Numbered from the stretch's first letter, positions 21,039-32,492 are shown. The stretch is DNA of 64,000 nucleotides from Cladophialophora immunda (GCF_000835495.1 NW_015622543.1:4824619-4888618); one strand, 5' to 3'. Notes: generated from the sequence alone by a model not told the origin. Made by a program: numbers and translations.

Positions 21039-24000
21039 CTATTCACCGCCTGTACCTCCAGTATTTGCCCGCTCTCTCAACCGCCGCCCTTCCATCAACC
21101 CGCGTAACCCGCGTTTCTGAAGTCCAATGACTGAGCTCAGATCGCCAGTCCATATTTCTTGGGACTCGTGCCCATTCTGCTCGGCGTTGTCGTCCTGTCC
21201 CGAAGTCTCGGTGTCCGTCCGGGACATGTCAGTCGACGTCGACGCCGAAGTTGCCGTCGAGGCTGAATCCATCGAGCTCGACTTCCCATGTCCTCTCTTC
21301 TTACTAGGTTCTTCGTAGTTTGTCGCCAGTTTGAGCCCTGCAGCCTTGTTCGCCAGGCCCAAGGTGCCGTCCCCAATGGTGGTGGCTTCACTCTCTCGTC
21401 GACCCATGTTAACCAGGTTGCTGCCGGCAGCACCCCGAAGGCCTCGACCGCCTCCTGCGGCCATAGCAGCCGCATTAAAGACTGCGGCAGAGTTTCGCCC
21501 GTCCAACACTTCATGCAGGCGTTCGACTGTCGCCTCAAGCAGTCCGTCAACCTGATAAGGTCTGGCCATCTGCAACAGAGAGCAGAGCGTGTGTGGCGTG
21601 CACAACGGTGACCCGACAGGTGGAAGTGAAGACGTATAGAGGAAATGCAATAACAGGTGGATCGTGGGAGCCATGTGGGGCAGGTACAATGATCTCGGTC
21701 GACTTGAAGGCGGTATGTTCGTTGTGTTTGGCAGCTCAACCAGCGTTCTGGTTGTAGAGCGACTCAGTGATCTTTGCGGATCCAAAATGCCATCACTTCC
21801 CACTGCGGACACTGCCAGCCCGTTCGCCACAGCTGGGGTGATGGTCAGCGACGAGTTGCGGCTGGCCTGCGACCGCATACTCGGCCTCAGTGTGGCCCCG
21901 TCCGATAGACTGACGTTCTCGTGAGTGGACACAGACTCGGCCAGCAGCTGATTGAAGAACGGACCCCAACGTCGAGACAGAATGTACGAGTTGCACGGAA
22001 TCTTCTCTCCGCCCAGGGCCACAATCTCCATGTCAGACAGCTCTGCCAGACTCAACGCTGCCTGTCCGAGCTGTTCGGCGGTGCTGTTGTACGGTCTCCC
22101 GCCAGCTGCTTGACCCAGCAGACTAGATTGCATCGACGGAGGAATGTTCGGAGCAGATACCGAAACGTAGCCCGAAGTAGGGGCCACTTTTCGGGGGTTG
22201 TCGTAGAGGCCGAATGCTTCCAGCTCAACCATACAAACGTGACTGAAGTTGATCCGTCGATGGTTGTAATCGTCGACCAGGCTTCGCTTCCGGTTCCCCA
22301 GAATGACAAATGTATTCCTTCGATTCCACAACACTCCTCGGTTCCAGCTCCCTTGGGAGAAAATCGACCCATTCGTGTCAATCCGCGCCCAGGTAAGAGT
22401 CTTGAGATCCAGCGCCCATAGCGCATACTCATGTTTCGACGAAGTCAAGTACGTCCCGCTGACCACAAAATGACCGTCGATGATGCCGCCGTTGGGAAAC
22501 CGCAGCCCGGGCGGAGACACGGACCCGGTCACGGGCTTCTCCATCAATGATCCATCCGGCAACCGGACCTGCAGCTCCAGCTTGACATCCAGAAAATTAT
22601 AGTTGGAGTATATCAGCATCGACGTTCCGGGGCGCGGACTGGCTCTCTGGACTTGTGGATCGTTCAGCGGAACCCCTCGACCAATCAGCTCGGCTGACAG
22701 TCCTGTCATGGGAGCGACCATGCTCTTATATGCTCCACATTTGCGGTCCCACGCTGTCGTGCCTGTCCACCTCAGGCTGCGCAGGTTGAAGACGCTAAAC
22801 TGCTCGATATAACTGTTACTGCTGTCTTGGCCCCCGGCGACAACCATTTCCGCACCGCCTGTTCCGTCCAATTGCACTCCGAGCGTGCCTGAATGGGGAT
22901 CGGCAGATGGCGGATTGTGCTGGATGGCGGAGAGCGGAGCATTGGCAGAAGTGAACACGGCGGAAGATGGCAGGATCGCCGCGCAGTGAGCGTACCGCCC
23001 TTGGGGATTTTCAGGGGCCTGGATCAGGGTCCATTTTCGCGTGGGCACATCGAAGATGTGGATATCGGACATGACCACGACCTCGGGTTGGCCTTCTGGC
23101 TTGCCCGGTTGAGGAGTGGGTGCAGGTCTGCTGTGTGGCGCCGGCGACATTCCACCGTAGCAGACTAACTTCGAGTCTCCGAGGGGGCAGACGCTGTGAA
23201 AATATCGAGGGGGTGGAACATCTCCAAGGGCATCAACCCTGACCCAGTGCCGCCGGATGAGATCGAGCTCATAGAGGTCCGAAGACAGCTGTGGTTTCGT
23301 TCGGGAGTGTACTCTGCCCCCAAAAACGTACAGTTTGTCCCCGAGGATTGTCGTCGTTGCGCCAACCAGCCCCGGGGGCTCCTCACCTGTTGTCCTGTGC
23401 ACATTGCAAACCAACCCCGACAAGTTCGTCGGAGCGGAGGTGTGCTGAGGAACCGAAGAAGATATGCCGATATTTGCACCCGCTCCGTCCATTGGTTGGT
23501 TCACACCATTTGTTCCCTCATTGCTCGCCTCCGAAGCAACGAGGCTCACTTGGCTGTTGTTCATTTCCGCCTGCTTGATCGTGAAGACTGAATCCCTTTC
23601 CTCCTCGCAATTTCGTAATTCTGCCGTAGACAGCAGGCCAGCCTCATCCGGATGTCTCGAGCACCATGGATGGCCGTTCAAGGTCGGAGTCGTTGGCGAT
23701 GAATTAGTGGTTCTCAGTGTCCGAATAGTGGATTCTGAGGTAGCAGAGTGCTCTTCTCTAGTAAATGACGGCTGTGCAAACTCAGGAATGATTATAGGTA
23801 CATATCGTGGCAATCGTGTGGTACTGGAAGACTTTGTCGCCGGGTCCGGCACATAATCATGGATTGGTAACTTCGTCAATCGATACCCAGAGACGTCGCT
23901 GGCTGTCTGTCGCGCGGTTGCAGAAGCAGCAGAGTTTCCTTTTGCCACAGACGGCAGGGAAGTACTCTGCCAGAGAGTGAAGACGCTGGAAACCACAGAT

Positions 24001-24152
24001 TTGGAGTGATTGTCTGTGGCCAACGGCGGTATGGGCGGCCAGTGGTGTTCCTCGGGCGATGGTGGATCAAGATGTGAAGTGAGGAACCTCGAGTCACTCA
24101 GCCGTGGAATAGAACCCTGCTTACCAGCACTCTTGCGTCGAAACCTAGTCAT
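21039..24152 (-). CDS. ral2: kelch-repeat and BTB domain protein, Ral2-like
   Basis: Single exon, 1037 residues from the ATG at 24152 (MTRFRRKSAGKQGSIPRLSD). The first 260 residues are Ser/Thr-rich and probably disordered. Kelch-type blades run from about 265 (GATTTILGDKLYVFGGRV, then DLYELDLIRRHWVRV, PPRYFHSVCPLGDSKLVCYGG, GRYAHCAAIL, MVVAGGQDS) to about 640. A BTB-like part follows at about 690-920 (DMEIVALGGEKIPCNSYILSRR, interrupted by a Ser-rich insert, then LLLHFLYTSSLP and LLQMARPYQVDGL). This order and size recall fission yeast Ral2, which acts upstream of Ras1 in mating and cell shape. Orthology is my recognition of the architecture, not tested. The tail is Ser/Thr/acidic, ending GLMEGRRLRERANTGGTGGE. 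An upstream open extension of 22 codons was excluded. Confidence 0.88.
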   Translation of the reverse strand: MTRFRRKSAGKQGSIPRLSDSRFLTSHLDPPSPEEHHWPPIPPLATDNHSKSVVSSVFTLWQSTSLPSVAKGNSAASATARQTASDVSGYRLTKLPIHDYVPDPATKSSSTTRLPRYVPIIIPEFAQPSFTREEHSATSESTIRTLRTTNSSPTTPTLNGHPWCSRHPDEAGLLSTAELRNCEEERDSVFTIKQAEMNNSQVSLVASEASNEGTNGVNQPMDGAGANIGISSSVPQHTSAPTNLSGLVCNVHRTTGEEPPGLVGATTTILGDKLYVFGGRVHSRTKPQLSSDLYELDLIRRHWVRVDALGDVPPPRYFHSVCPLGDSKLVCYGGMSPAPHSRPAPTPQPGKPEGQPEVVVMSDIHIFDVPTRKWTLIQAPENPQGRYAHCAAILPSSAVFTSANAPLSAIQHNPPSADPHSGTLGVQLDGTGGAEMVVAGGQDSSNSYIEQFSVFNLRSLRWTGTTAWDRKCGAYKSMVAPMTGLSAELIGRGVPLNDPQVQRASPRPGTSMLIYSNYNFLDVKLELQVRLPDGSLMEKPVTGSVSPPGLRFPNGGIIDGHFVVSGTYLTSSKHEYALWALDLKTLTWARIDTNGSIFSQGSWNRGVLWNRRNTFVILGNRKRSLVDDYNHRRINFSHVCMVELEAFGLYDNPRKVAPTSGYVSVSAPNIPPSMQSSLLGQAAGGRPYNSTAEQLGQAALSLAELSDMEIVALGGEKIPCNSYILSRRWGPFFNQLLAESVSTHENVSLSDGATLRPSMRSQASRNSSLTITPAVANGLAVSAVGSDGILDPQRSLSRSTTRTLVELPNTTNIPPSSRPRSLYLPHMAPTIHLLLHFLYTSSLPPVGSPLCTPHTLCSLLQMARPYQVDGLLEATVERLHEVLDGRNSAAVFNAAAMAAGGGRGLRGAAGSNLVNMGRRESEATTIGDGTLGLANKAAGLKLATNYEEPSKKRGHGKSSSMDSASTATSASTSTDMSRTDTETSGQDDNAEQNGHESQEIWTGDLSSVIGLQKRGLRGLMEGRRLRERANTGGTGGE

Positions 24153-25335
24153 GATTGTCAGCGCCAGTTTCAGGATGCCGGAGGCGGAGGACGGGCGAAT
24201 AAGCAAGGACCACGGCAATATGACAAATGAGCAGACAAGGTGGACAGAGTGGAAAGAGCAACATTGCGATAGACCATGATGGGGGAGTTCCCCTTTTCCC
24301 GGGTCTTGTAGGCCATTGCGAGAAAGGGTACAAGCACACGCGTTCGTTTGTCCGGGCGGGCAATGTTGAGGGCAAGGCGGGCGGGATCAAAATCGGGCAG
24401 CAGAGGTGGCGCAAAGATCTCAACGACGGAGAGGGAGAAAAGATAGACCACTGACCGAGAGGACAAAGAACCTGTCTCGGGATGTCGCTTTTTTCGTGAA
24501 GGGTCGTTTTCTCTCCCGTGTCACTCTGGCTGGTGTCAGCGGAAAAGGGGGGTGTGAAAATCTATCAGCGGAAAGGTCCGACCGCGATCAATTGAAGTCG
24601 GAGAAAAGGCTGGCAAACGTCATGCAAGATTGGATCGAAGGAGAAGACAATGTCCAGATCTGTACAACTGGGTCTCTGCGGAGGACTGTAGGAGAATTAT
24701 GAGGACATGGGGGGGGTGGAATTTTGTGTAGCGGAAGGAGAGTTGTTCCATGTCAGGTCTAGATGGGAATTTTTCCCTGCGCAGGAAGTCAGAGCTACTG
24801 CTGGCACTGGCATTGTCACTGGCGCACTCCCTGGCACTGGTGGGCACAGGTGGGCACTGGCTTGGGGGGAGGGAAAGAAATCGGGGGGGATGGGCGCTGC
24901 AGGCGGTGCCAGTAGCAGTTAGTTAAAGGGAGCTGCCGCCATGCCAAGCCGGCTACGAGCAGCCTCAAAGACCCAGGCCAGCCAATTGCCCAGCTCCAGA
25001 GGCGTCCTCAGAGTCCAGCAGGCCCAGACAGGTGCAGGTACTGACCTCAGTGACCAGGTTCAGGGGCTGAAGGGGGCGAGGCGACCAAGCACGGGGTACT
25101 GCGCTGTCATTGCCAGACGTGAAATCAGTGGTACCTCAATAAGAACAACAGACAGGACGCGCCGCACACAATTTCAAATAAACTTCTCTACAATTTCGCT
25201 CGTGGACATGTCATGAAACGGGCTTTCATTTTGTATACGGAGTCCAATTCCGGTTCTTCTTCATGGGCGTTTCTCAACGCCGCTACGTACTCGGTGGTAT
25301 CAAATTTAACTTCCACGGTTCCTGCTTCCATCCGC
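24153..25335. other. long intergenic, kelch-BTB promoter and peroxiredoxin 3' side
   Basis: 1183 bases with no supported gene. It should hold a long promoter/leader of the kelch-BTB gene. Between 24797 and 24860 there are imperfect CTGGCACTGG / GGGCACTGG repeats, and around 24706-24720 a G-rich patch. Confidence 0.5.
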
Positions 25336-26092
25336 CTAAGCAGCACTGGTCTTGTCCTTGGGCAGAGGGGTGGTTCGGAGGTATGGCTTGATGATTTTCA
25401 TTTCTGGGAAGATGTCCTTCGCCTGCTCGGTCTTGACGCTAGGGTGGACAATCACGTCGTCGCCGGGCACCCAGTTGATCGGGGTGGTGACCTTGAACTT
25501 GTCGCCCGTCTGTAGCGAGTCGACGATTCGCAGAACTTCGGCCGTGTTGCGACCGGTCGAGGCAGGATAGGACAGGATGGTGCGGATGACCTTCTTCGGG
25601 TCAATGACGAAGACGGATCGGATGGTGAAGGCAATGCCCTTTTCATCCACGTTTGTAGCATCCTGATGATCAATCATGTCATAGAGAAGCGCGATCTGTC
25701 TGTTCTTGTCCCCAATGATGGGGAAGTTCAGATTGCTGCCGCTGATCTCGTTGATGTCCTTGATCCACTCTCCGTGACTGTCAATGGTGTTGGCCGAAAG
25801 CCCAATCAATTTGACGCCTCTTCTTGTGAACTCTGGCTCCAATTTGGCAAAGGCTCCCAACTCGGTCGTGCAGACGGGGGTGAAGTCTTCCGGGTGCGAG
25901 AAGAGGATGACCCAGTTGTTGCCGATGAACTCGTGGAAATCAATGGGGCCTTTGGTGGTCTGGGCTTGGAAATTGGGGGCAATTGAGCCCAGGCGAAGGC
26001 TAGAGGGCAATGGCCGTTAGCAACGAAAGTCCAAACAGCTTTGGCAAAGAGAAGGAAGCGACGTACGGTTCGGGGCGGTCGGTGGATCCCAT
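25336..26092 (-). CDS. 1-Cys peroxiredoxin (Prx6 type)
   Basis: Two exons, 26067-26092 and 25336-25999 (67-nt intron, GTACGT...CTCTAG), encode 229 residues. The enzyme reduces hydrogen peroxide and organic peroxides. The start reads MGSTDRPEPLRLGSIAPNF; the active site HPEDFTPVCTTELG carries the peroxidatic Cys52. No other Cys occurs in the protein, which defines a true 1-Cys enzyme needing an external thiol. The C-terminal Prx6 extension is present (INWVPGDDVIVHPSV, then the tail to PLPKDKTSAA). No mitochondrial presequence is seen, so cytosolic location is likely, unlike yeast Prx1. A TATATAA element lies about 115 bases upstream. Confidence 0.95.
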
Positions 26093-26964
26093 TTTCTCTG
26101 ATGGTGTTTGTGTGTAGTGTTGCAAATCAGTACAATCGGTAGAGGGCAAGCGTGAGGACAAGACTGCGATTGCGCAAGAATGCGATGGAGGGGTAGGCGA
26201 GCAGTTATATACTAGTCAATCAGAAGGAGACTGGTGAAAAAAGGGTCGAGCCTCTGGGCTCAAGCGGCGACGACAAATCTTTTTTTCCTGCTCTTCTCGA
26301 ACATGCCTCCGGCCTGCTCGCCTGCCACAGCTAGTGGCATGATTGCTTGCCCCTCGTGCTCCCATGATGCGGGTGGGCTCCATAATGGCATCAGCACTTA
26401 GTAGCAAGGCAAGCAAACAACCTGGCCAAGGGCGGGAGCATGTCAGCGGTAGAAGAACGGTGTCCACCCATCCGCTCAGGGTATCGATTTGCGTTGAAGC
26501 CAGACAATCAGCAAGAGACCTGAGCACGCAATCGGCAGCGCGCTTGTCCTGTTTGACACTCAGTGGCTCGGCATCTTCAGCCTTGCGCATGCCCCTCCAT
26601 TCACGTGCAAGGCTAGGAACCTTTGCCCCTCATTGGCTTTCTTTAGGGTAGGGCTTCGACGAGGACACGAGCTGGTCCGCATCTCATTTCCAAGGGGCCT
26701 CGAAGACTGTAGCCGGCCTGACAAGGTAGCACGGCCGTGGCTAAATGTTGTCAGCATACTATTCAGTTTCTGTAGATGTAAAAGCTCAAACTAGTCGACG
26801 TCATTCCGACGAATTGCCGAGTGTCAATTGAAAGTTCATAATATCTCCAGAAACCCCAAGCCTCGTGTTGGCAGAAGTCCAGACCTGGCATATACACTGG
26901 CCATACATCTGTCGAGAATCAGTCCCTCTACCGCTGTCAGCAATTTACACGGACACGCACGACG
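26093..26964. promoter_or_regulatory. divergent promoter region, peroxiredoxin / ankyrin protein
   Basis: 872 bases between two diverging start codons. Apart from the TATA-like element on the peroxiredoxin side no gene or repeat is convincing; the minus-strand frame 26216-26590 has no domain. Confidence 0.5.
26205..26211 (-). promoter_or_regulatory. TATA-like element of the peroxiredoxin gene
   Basis: On the minus strand this reads TATATAA, about 113-119 bases upstream of the peroxiredoxin ATG, a plausible distance for a fungal promoter. A TGACTAG string, similar to AP-1/Yap1-type sites, lies just upstream of it; regulation by oxidative stress is only suggested. Confidence 0.4.
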
Positions 26965-27592
26965 ATGGAACCCGCTTCGCCGCCAGCACCGAGTGCCGAT
27001 GCACCGTCAGCCGACGAGCTCCCGCCAGAAGCGATTGCTCTGGCAGGAAGGTTCTTCGACGCCGCGCGGTCAGGTCAGATGGATATATTCGAGCAAGCCT
27101 TGCCACGGGGTCTTCCTGCGAACCTGACCAATGACAAGGGCGACACATTGGTAAGTGCTCAGAAAGGGTGAAGGAGACAGTGTCGGGGGATTTTGTATTT
27201 CCCCAGACTGTCAGAGCGGCGTCTCTGGCAAAATGACTAACCCACTCAGCTGATGCTTGCCTCTTACCACGGCCACGCCCCCTTGGCTTCGCTGCTGGTG
27301 CAGCACGGCGCAGATCCCAATCGCTTGAACGACCGAGGGCAATCAATCTTGGCAGGAGTGGTGTTCAAGAACGAGGCCGAAGTGATTGACATCCTTTTGG
27401 AAGCTGGGGCTGACCCCGAGATTGGGCAGCCGAGCGCTCTGGATGCGACAAGAGTATGATTGTCAATGTCCCGACGAGCACCCGCTAATGATGAGCAAGG
27501 TCTTCAGACAAGAAGCATACGAACAAAAGTTCAAAGAGCAGATTGAGAAACTAAAAGCCGCCGGAGCCCGAGCAATGGACGGCAGTTCATGA
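26965..27592 (+). CDS. small ankyrin-repeat protein
   Basis: Three exons, 26965-27150, 27250-27453 and 27500-27592, encode 160 residues; introns are 99 nt (GTAAGT...CACTCAG) and 46 nt (GTATGA...GCTAAT...CAAG). After an Ala/Pro/Ser-rich start, residues 30-115 form about three ankyrin units: AARSGQMDIFEQALPRGLPANLTNDKGDTLLMLASYHGHAPLASLLVQHGADPNRLNDRGQS is the clearest region, with the TLLMLASYHGHAPL core read across the first junction. A charged helical tail (EAYEQKFKEQIEKLKAAG) ends the protein. Such repeats bind partner proteins; no enzymatic role or partner can be inferred. Confidence 0.88.
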
Positions 27593-27755
27593 TCTGTATT
27601 CATAGCTTTGTCTCTTCCCCTTCTATTCCAATGTCAATATACAACAGAACGTTCATAGCTCGTGCTTTCGCGTTTCAAAATGACTTTTATTTGTCCACAG
27701 ACGCCTCCAACGCCATGCTAAAACTCAAACACGGATATCCTTCGTCGACGATGGT

Positions 27756-28070
27756 CTACTGATATGCATGACCAGGTTCGTTGCCCATTCTGGACTGTTG
27801 CAGCACCTTCTGAGACGGGATTTTGACAGAGCTCGGAGCGGGCGGAGGCTTGGGATAGCAGCCAGTACACCAATCGTATTTCCGCTTCTGGATTAAGTGC
27901 ATTTGATGGCACCACTCAGCCACTGGCGCGGCTGGCTGCAAGGATGTCGCCGACGAGGTTCGAGATGAAGGTGCAGATGAAGGCGGGGATGTCTTGGGCC
28001 GTTCAGCCGCTTTTTCGAGAGCCCGTTCATAGTCGGAATAGTACCGGCTGGATGCTCTGGCGTGAGACAT
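27756..28070 (-). CDS. small Cys/His protein of unknown function
   Basis: An uninterrupted 104-codon frame from a true ATG at 28070, ending 163 bases from the converging ankyrin gene. The N-terminus is MSHARASSRYYSDYERALEKAAERPK, followed by a Ser/Pro/Ala linker. A compact block at about residues 54-75 reads EWCHQMHLIQKRKYDWCTGC, giving a C-x3-H...C-x2-C arrangement that could bind one zinc. The last third is Pro/Lys/Gln-rich. Codon choice resembles neighbouring genes. I do not recognise the family; it is a hypothetical protein, with moderate confidence that it is translated. Confidence 0.55.
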   Translation of the reverse strand: MSHARASSRYYSDYERALEKAAERPKTSPPSSAPSSRTSSATSLQPAAPVAEWCHQMHLIQKRKYDWCTGCYPKPPPAPSSVKIPSQKVLQQSRMGNEPGHAYQ

Positions 28071-29529
28071 TGCGGACTGGGTGAGCGTTGGTCTGGCTGG
28101 AGTTGGACGAGAGACACTCGCTCGACTGTTCTCGAGGAGGCGTTTGACTCCAAATATGTTTGCTGGAGGGAGGTAAGGCTAGTATAGGTGGAACAGATGA
28201 CGTGTGGTCTGAGGTGGGATGTGTTGAATAAGTGCGCTTTGGGGAAGGATGCATAAAGCCGGCGTGCCGATGACCAACAAATCGAGCTTGTGCAAGGTCC
28301 TGACCGATGTATCGAGGTGGAAACAGTGGAGTGATGGCCGAGGGTCAAGATAGGACGCGTAAGGATAAGTGGGTGAGACGAAGACCACCACAAGCAGTGA
28401 CAACACGATCAGAAGGGATGTAGAAGAAGATCAGCAACTGGGGGAGATTGACGGACGGGTCTGAGATATACGTAGGGTTGGACGTGGGGATGGGACGGGG
28501 TGTCACACAAAGCACATTCTGCCATCTGTGGTTATGCAGGGTGAAACGAACAGTCCCAAGAAAAGCTGTCCACAGACGATGGAACCCAACATTCTGAGCA
28601 CATGTGCTGTTTGAGGACGAGACAAGGAGACAAGCGAGAAGAGGGAGCCACTCGGTGGTTTGTCGTGGAGGCTTCTCAGCTGAGAAAAGAGGTGTGAGAT
28701 ACCAGCCGCTGACCATCTGCGCAAGGCGAAAGGACACCGAAAGACCAGAAACGGGTTCGGGGAATCGGTCGAGAAGAAATCCCAAAAAGTAAAACGTCAA
28801 AAAGGGAAAAGGGGCCCAGGTTGTGCCCAGGTTATGCCCAGGTTGTTGATGGATCAAGAGAGAAGAAAAAGTTGCTGGTGTCCTTTGCATGTGAGACTGA
28901 GACAGAGCCACAAGTGCCGATGTCACTGTCACGTTCCCGAATCCAGCCTGCGCAGGCGACTGCGACCCGTTTGCATCAACACACAGCCTGCTGCGTGCTC
29001 CAGCTGGGCATACGCCTCCCCTATTTTTGGCCATTGGGTGTCTCTCTCCCGTCCATCAATCTTCATCACCACCGTTATCTCCTTCTGGGCTTGATGCTGT
29101 GGCTGGTGACGGTCCTTTTGCCCTGCCAACTGCCGCATCGGTTCGCATGTCCTCGAGGCCCAGATCTCCACCGCTGCCACAACCCCCTCTTGGCTGAATG
29201 ATGTGCCATCCATGATTCCGAGATGATCATCCCGAACACAGATCTCGAATCTGATGCCTTCTCCTCTTTTCCTCGTCACCCTCACACCATCAAGCCCTCT
29301 CCGGAATCTCAGCGATTGGCTGCACCCCGCAAAAGATGTTCCTCGGGCTGCTCAGGTCCGCATGCGGGGGAAGCACACGGACGTGGCTTTATCGACAAGG
29401 TAGGACAGGTAGGTCGGTGAGGTTTCTGAGGACAATCAGTTTTGCTATTCTGTCAGTCGTCGTAGTCACAACGCCTCCTCCCTCTTCGCCTGCTGAGACT
29501 GCTACGAACGACCTCCTTCTTGAGCCACC
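28071..29529. other. long intergenic upstream of GMC oxidoreductase
   Basis: 1459 bases between diverging genes. Large minus-strand frames (28345-29034 and neighbours) overlap in conflicting frames and lack domains. Three 11-bp direct repeats lie at 28815-28847 (separate entry). Pyrimidine-rich DNA just before the GMC start (29460-29520) looks like a 5' leader. Confidence 0.5.
28815..28847. repeat. three 11-bp direct repeats, CCCAGGTTGTG type
   Basis: Units at 28815-28825, 28826-28836 and 28837-28847 differ only by single substitutions (CCCAGGTTGTG, CCCAGGTTATG, CCCAGGTTGTT). They sit about 700 bases upstream of the GMC gene; slippage or clustered protein-binding sites are both possible. Confidence 0.8.
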
Positions 29530-31589
29530 ATGTCCGCCAGGAACGGTGTCAACGGCCATGCCGATGGCTCCTCGAATGCCCTCTGCTCGGTGGATGAATT
29601 AGTATCTCGCAAATATGACTTTGTTATTGTTGGAGGAGGAACCGCTGGGCTGGCGGTCGCTGCTCGCTTGACGGAGGATCCAAACGTCTCGGTAGCTGTC
29701 CTGGAAGCCGGAGAGAATCGAATGGATGACAAGAGCGTGTCAACCCCTTCGCTCTATCCTACAATGGTGAGATACATGACCTTCAATCCCACCCGAAGCT
29801 CCTGACCCCTTTCAGATCGGCAGGAAAGAGTACGACTGGTGCATGACCAGCATACCACAGCCCAATGCAGGCAACAAGGTCTACTCGATGCCGCGCGGGA
29901 AAGTACTTGGCGGCAGCTCTGCCATCAACTATCTCATGTACGTCAGAGGGTCAAAGAAGGACTACGACGGATGGGAGTCAATGGGCAACCCTGGCTGGGG
30001 TTGGGACGATATGCTTCCTTACTTCAAGAAACACCAAACAGTGGACAACACGCCCAGACACAGCGATCCACAATTTATGCCCATTGCGGGAGGAGATAAG
30101 TACCACGGATCCAATGGGCCCATCCATACCAGTTTTAACGACTGGTATATGCCATTGGAGGTGGAGTTCGCCGAAGCTGCATATGCAGTCACTGGGACAA
30201 AGAAGACGGTCCACGACGCGTGGAGTGGCGACCATCTGGGCTTCTATTCGAGTCTGGGAGCCGTCAACAGGACCGACGATCCCGGCAACCGATCCTATGC
30301 CGCCACAGGATACCTTCGCCCGAACTTGAGACGACCTAACCTCAAAGTTTTAACTGAGGCGCAGGCCACCAAGATCATCTTGGACGGAGATGCCGCCAAG
30401 GGCGTTGAATTCGTGCACAAGGGCCAGAAATACAGGGCTCAGGCAACGCGCGAAGTTGTTTTGTCCGCAGGTGTGATTCAAAGCCCTCAATTACTCGAAC
30501 TCTCTGGAATTGGCGACCCTGAGGTTCTCCGAGCGGCTGGTGTCGAGTGCGTCGTTGAGAATAAGGGAGTAGGCGCCAATTTCCAGGATCACGTTCTCGG
30601 CGGACTCCTATACGATCTGAAACCGGGTATTGATTCCATGGATGCATTGCACGGGGAAGAGTTCATGAAGATGCAGCAGGACGTCTATCAGAACAGCCAG
30701 AAAGGGCTCTTCGCCAATCCGGGGATGATGATGGGGTTCGTGTCGTACGCGTCTGTGGTGACTCCCGACGAGCTTGAGGCGACCATCAAGGAAATCAAGC
30801 AGAAGTCGCTTGCAAAGACAGACTTTGAAAAGGCTCAAGAGAAGGTAAGTGCTTATTACTCGGAGCCAGAACAAGTCCAGTATACCTCTGATAATGTCAC
30901 TCGGCTGACGCAACTCGATCCTGTGCGCTAGGTAATCGTCGACCAGCTCCGCGACCCAACGTTTGCCAATCTCCAAACCTTCTGCATCCCCTGCCGCCTC
31001 GACGTGGCCAAGGGCTCGGATCAGACCCTGTTCTTTGGCAAACCACCCAACGGAAAACAACAGCTCTCCTTACTTATGTGCCTTGAACACCCTCTGTCAA
31101 GGGGAACAGTACACATCAGATCGTCGGACCCGCTGGCACCGCCAGAAATCGACCCAGGCTACTTCCGGAACGAGGTTGACGCTAAGATTCTCGCGGCGGG
31201 CATGAAATGGATGGACCAGGTGGCCAAACACCCGTTGCTGGCGAAATCACTCGCTGAGCGAGAACTGCCGCCCGAGACCGAGAATCTAGACACCGAGGAG
31301 AAGAGAGTCGAGTATGTCAAAAACCACATCAGCACACAATATCACTTGATCGGCACTTGTGCGCTGGGCGAGGTTGTGGACACAGACTTGAAGGTAAAAG
31401 GCGTCAAGAACCTGAGGGTGGTGGACGCCTCGGTCTTCCCTGGTCATGTCTCTGGGTGAGTTCCAAGCTCTTTTTTCTTCCCTTGGATTGTGCGTCGGTT
31501 ATGCTGATTTCTTTCAAAACAGGAATATCATGGCTACTACTTATGCCGTGGCTGAGAAAGGCGCAGATCTGATCAAGAAAGATATTTGA
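29530..31589 (+). CDS. GMC-family FAD oxidoreductase
   Basis: Four exons, 29530-29766, 29816-30844, 30932-31455 and 31523-31589, encode 618 residues; introns are 49, 87 and 67 nt. The family oxidises alcohols, sugars or choline-like substrates with FAD. The dinucleotide-binding motif [18 protein letters not shown] (from about residue 30) ends with Glu in VLEAGENR. Also present are the GMC signatures [18 protein letters not shown] and [22 protein letters not shown], and the C-terminal active-site segment [10 protein letters not shown]...[14 protein letters not shown], whose His residues are the expected catalytic pair. The last junction splits the Gly codon of SGN. No signal peptide is seen, so it is probably intracellular rather than a secreted lignocellulose oxidase. 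Substrate unknown; choline-dehydrogenase-like naming would be over-precise. Confidence 0.93.
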
Positions 31590-32492
31590 GCACAAGAACT
31601 AACGAATAGGCGAGACTCTCCAGGACGAGAGCGCTCAAAAGATTGTCCGCCTTCACTTGACGAGACTCGTTTTGTGTTTCCTCTGCCTTCCTTCCTCATC
31701 TCGAACTGCTACATGCAACTACAAAAGGCCGGCCTCAATTCCGGAATGGAGTCACGCTCGCTTACTCACCAACGTAGGGAAAGAGATGGATGGATGGACA
31801 TGTTGCTCCGTATGGTGTGTCCACGATGAATACAGATGAGGCAGCCCAAACAAAAGCCTTTTTCAATTCTGCTCAGTCCGGGAGGGCCTGCGAAATTCCC
31901 GGCTACTTCCCCATCCTCTCCCATTTGACTAGTATGTGTAAGTCTAGATGTACACGCCGAAGCTGGGTAGTTCTAAACGGCGAATGCAAACGCTCAGAGT
32001 AGAGTGGTAGTAGTAACACATGCCCCCGGAAAGAACCATCTACGACGCCGACCCCCTTTTTGCAACACCCGACCCAGCGGTGCCGTCCATCCTACGAGAT
32101 CCCAACTCAAAACGCACACCAGTACCTCGTGTTCATGGTCGACTCATGACTCCCTGCACAACCAGGTATCGACGTGACAACACATCAACTGCAACTTTTT
32201 GCAAGATGACGACCGTCACCTGTGGGTCTCGGCCAACAGAATGCTCTGCGGCCGTCGAGGAGCGTTCCGAATCTCCAACATCATGCCTTGCTCGCCAGGT
32301 TCTGGCGTACTTCTCCTGCCCAGCCAGCCTCTTCGTTTGCACGGGCCAGGAAAGCCTCAACTCGGGCCGATTGCCACATAACCCCCACGGAGAAAGGCCA
32401 ACGTCCTGAGAGCATGTTTGGACAGGCTGGCGACAAAGCCGGCTTCACGCCCCCTTTCATTCGTCCCACCTCAAGACAGTGCAGTCCCTTTT
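31590..32492. other. convergent intergenic, GMC and EF-G 3' ends
   Basis: 903 bases between facing stop codons, long for a convergent gap here. Short plus-strand frames (32020-32409, 32222-32581) overlap in different frames and have no domain. No RNA gene recognised. Confidence 0.45.

Noticed and set aside
28345..29034. 229-codon minus-strand open frame
   Set aside because: Hydrophobic, compositionally odd translation without domain, overlapping several other frames in the GMC promoter.
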